From positions 1 to 44,455 of the forward strand of contig USGV01000013.1 of NCBI GenBank assembly GCA_900554305.1: DNA of 44,455 nt, written 5' to 3'. The position numbers and the translations under genes are program-made. This stretch comes from an uncultured Mycoplasmatota bacterium (GTDB taxonomy: Bacteria > Bacillota_I > Bacilli_A > RF39 > UBA660). The notes beneath the pieces are model-generated. The model saw only the letters and a list, made by a program, of their open reading frames with translations. It ran no database searches and was not told where the DNA came from. Below are positions 43,211 to 44,455 of this stretch, piece by piece; position 1 is the stretch's first letter, and every line of letters begins with the position of its first letter.

Positions 43211-43402
43211 ATGAAAGTAAAAGTTAATAGAGATAGTTGCATCGGTTGTGGTGCTTGCGCAGCTATTTGTGATGATGTTTTTGAAATAGATGATGAGGGG
43301 CTTTCTGTTGCTAAAAAGGAAGAAGTCCCAGAGGATAAAAAACAAGAAGTACAAGATGCTCAAGATAGTTGCCCTACTGGAGCAATTGAAGTTGAAGAAT
43401 AG
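43211..43402 (+). CDS. Single-cluster [4Fe-4S] ferredoxin
   Basis: A 63-residue electron carrier. The cluster ligands are CIGCGAC (Cys 10, 13, 16) and CPTGAI (Cys 54). An additional Cys at 20 occupies the place seen in Thermotoga-type ferredoxins, where it forms a disulfide, but the partner Cys in the middle is absent here. Highly acidic, as usual. ATG 43211 follows AAAGGAGAG. It stands alone with the MGMT-like gene; no redox partner enzyme is in the window. Confidence 0.95.
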   Translation: MKVKVNRDSCIGCGACAAICDDVFEIDDEGLSVAKKEEVPEDKKQEVQDAQDSCPTGAIEVEE

Positions 43403-43419
43403 TCCTTAGGGGCTTTTTT
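43401..43419 (+). terminator. Short terminator-like hairpin between ferredoxin and MGMT-like genes
   Basis: Stem AGTCC-TTAG-GGGCT followed by six T residues. The only ribosome-site-like sequence for the next gene (GGGG) is inside the stem, so it may be a leaky terminator or attenuator. Confidence 0.5.
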
Positions 43420-43424
43420 ATTTT

Positions 43425-43724
43425 ATGACAGATGAATTTATTTATTTAATTTTGGAAATTATTTTGGAAATTCCAGAAGGAAAAGTTGCAACTTATGGGC
43501 AAGTTGCAAAAATAGCAGGTTATCCTAAAAATGCTAGATTGGTTGGTAAAGTGTTATCACATGCTGATACTTTTGGTAATTATCCTTGTCACCGAGTAGT
43601 AAATCATGAAGGAAGATGTGCACCCTCTTTTACTAAACAAAAAGAATTATTATTAGAAGAAGGAGTCCTATTTAAAGAAAATGGTTGCGTTGATATGAAA
43701 AGGTTTCAATGGATGAATAAATAA
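43425..43724 (+). CDS. MGMT-family O6-alkylguanine DNA-binding domain protein
   Basis: A 99-residue protein consisting only of the DNA-binding/active-site domain of the O6-methylguanine-DNA methyltransferase family: helix-turn-helix VATYGQVAKIAGYPKNARLVGKVL (VATYGQVAKIAG; ARLVGKVL) and the active-site PCHRVV. The PCHR cysteine is retained, unlike alkyltransferase-like (ATL) proteins that have Trp or Ala there. After it comes an ATL/YbaZ-like tail (EGRCAPSFTKQKELLLEEGV). It could repair or only bind alkylated guanine. The start ATG 43425 has no ordinary ribosome site: the nearest G-rich run is 12 nt upstream, within a hairpin. Confidence 0.9.
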   Translation: MTDEFIYLILEIILEIPEGKVATYGQVAKIAGYPKNARLVGKVLSHADTFGNYPCHRVVNHEGRCAPSFTKQKELLLEEGVLFKENGCVDMKRFQWMNK

Positions 43725-43754
43725 AACACAGAGTTATCTTCTCTGTGTTTTTTG
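43724..43754. terminator. Bidirectional terminator between the MGMT-like and ABC ATPase genes
   Basis: Stem AAACACAGAG-TTATCTT-CTCTGTGTTT with a T run on the plus side and T-rich sequence on the minus side; it serves both convergent genes. Confidence 0.9.
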
Positions 43755-43756
43755 TT

Positions 43757-44410
43757 TTATAAAATTTCTATTTCTTTTTCCTCTTTTGTTACTACTCCAT
43801 CATTAAATTTGTACATTTCATCACATAATACTACCATATCTTCTTTTATGTGTGTTGCTAGGATGATAAGTTTTCCTTTTTGTTTTTCTTCTAATAAGAT
43901 ATTTCTAATATTCTTAGCACTTTCTTCATCTAAGCCATTGAATGGTTCGTCTAATATTAAAACATCAGGATTTTCCATTAATACTTGAGCAATTCCTAGC
44001 TTTTGTTTCATTCCAAGAGAATATTTATAATATAACTTATTTTTTGCTTCTTTTAATCCTACTTTTTCCAAAGTCTCTTCTATTTCTTTTTCGCCTATTT
44101 TCTTTTGGATATTTGCTAACAATTCTAAGTTTTCTTTTCCAGATAATTCAGAAATAAATGTTGGTCTTTCTATTAACGCTCTAGTACTTGGTGGATACTC
44201 ATTATTTTTTATTACATTTTTTCCATCAAATAATATTTCTCCTGTGCTAGGCTCTAAAAATGCACAGATTAGCTTTAATAATACTGTCTTTCCAGAGCCA
44301 TTATGACCAATAAAGCCATAAATATGTCCAGATTCTAAAGTCATGGAAATATCTTTTAATACTTCGATGCCTTTAAAGCTTTTTGATACATTCTTTATCT
44401 CAATTTTCAT
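43757..44410 (-). CDS. ABC transporter ATP-binding protein
   Basis: A 217-residue ATPase from ATG 44410 (AAGGAGGG upstream; an in-frame Met 30 bases earlier has no site). It has Walker A GHNGSGKT (~36-43), a Q-loop region, the signature YSLGMKQKL (~126-134), Walker B VLILDEPFNGLD (~150-161) and the switch His in ATHIKED. This is the short type that pairs with a separate ABC-2-like permease, as in bacteriocin, drug or lipid exporters. The permease gene would be expected upstream, beyond the right edge. Substrate unknown. Confidence 0.93.
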   Translation of the reverse strand: MKIEIKNVSKSFKGIEVLKDISMTLESGHIYGFIGHNGSGKTVLLKLICAFLEPSTGEILFDGKNVIKNNEYPPSTRALIERPTFISELSGKENLELLANIQKKIGEKEIEETLEKVGLKEAKNKLYYKYSLGMKQKLGIAQVLMENPDVLILDEPFNGLDEESAKNIRNILLEEKQKGKLIILATHIKEDMVVLCDEMYKFNDGVVTKEEKEIEIL

Positions 44411-44455
44411 AGTAGTCCCTCCTTTTTTGTTTTGTTCCAAGAATTCCTAATATTA

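Noticed and set aside
43425..43724. Calling the MGMT-like gene an ATL (inactive) protein
   Set aside because: The active-site Cys in PCHRVV is present; ATL proteins replace it, so activity cannot be ruled out.
1..44455. Possible mollicute code with TGA as Trp
   Set aside because: All conserved genes (polC, smc, pnp, thrS, ftsW) are intact under the standard code, their Trp codons examined are TGG, and the 291-residue gene ends at TGA in an ATGA overlap.

Overview
The window (roughly 30% GC, standard genetic code) looks like chromosome from a small-genome, cell-walled relative of the Mollicutes within the Bacilli, of the kind common among uncultured gut bacteria. This rests on a PolC-type replicase, DnaI helicase loader, SMC, ComEA/ComEC, an mraZ-rsmH-ftsL-pbp division operon, FtsW and many lipoproteins, together with very AT-rich intergenic DNA and many short intrinsic terminators. 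Nearly all genes are on the minus strand. The plus-strand exceptions are a YjcZ-like peptide with def, the IS30 transposase, and a ferredoxin with an MGMT-like gene.

Layout. 1-4277: exported or anchored proteins of unknown role, a guanine-deaminase-like enzyme, a DUF1292 protein and a large coiled-coil protein that runs off the left edge. 4359-9727: one division/cell-wall operon, read from a clear promoter through an MraZ operator: mraZ, rsmH, ftsL, a PASTA class B PBP and two anchored extracellular proteins, ending in a terminator. 9770-9910: a tiny autonomous transcription unit. 9948-12833: T-box-controlled operon of an unknown gene plus thrS without its TGS domain. 12841-17357: M23 peptidase, dnaI, comEC, comEA. 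17384-19862: DHH/DHHA1 phosphodiesterase and ftsW. 19967-20785: YjcZ-like peptide and peptide deformylase. 20793-26298: M3-like metallopeptidase, smc and a lipoprotein. 26316-27718: 37-bp tandem repeats and an IS30-family element. 27828-33960: a degenerate NodB/YlxY-like protein, pnp, rpsO, a CaCA exchanger and a fused VanY-TruB protein. 33985-36574: a J-domain/LysM membrane protein and two lipoproteins. 36575-43094: polC and two unknown genes. 43160-44410: ferredoxin, MGMT-like protein and an ABC ATPase.

Gene order preserves fragments of the Bacillus chromosome: dnaI near T-box-thrS, and polC ... truB ... rpsO-pnp-ylxY with the nusA-infB-rbfA block missing and lipoprotein/J-LysM genes in its place. 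The most unusual items are the VanY-TruB fusion with no signal peptide, the J-domain-TM-LysM protein, the RsgI-middle-domain-like protein at the end of the mraZ operon, the unknown gene placed under the threonine T-box, the ~100-nt transcription unit between thrS and mraZ, and the repeat array beside the IS30 copy. No tRNA, rRNA, CRISPR array or prophage was seen.
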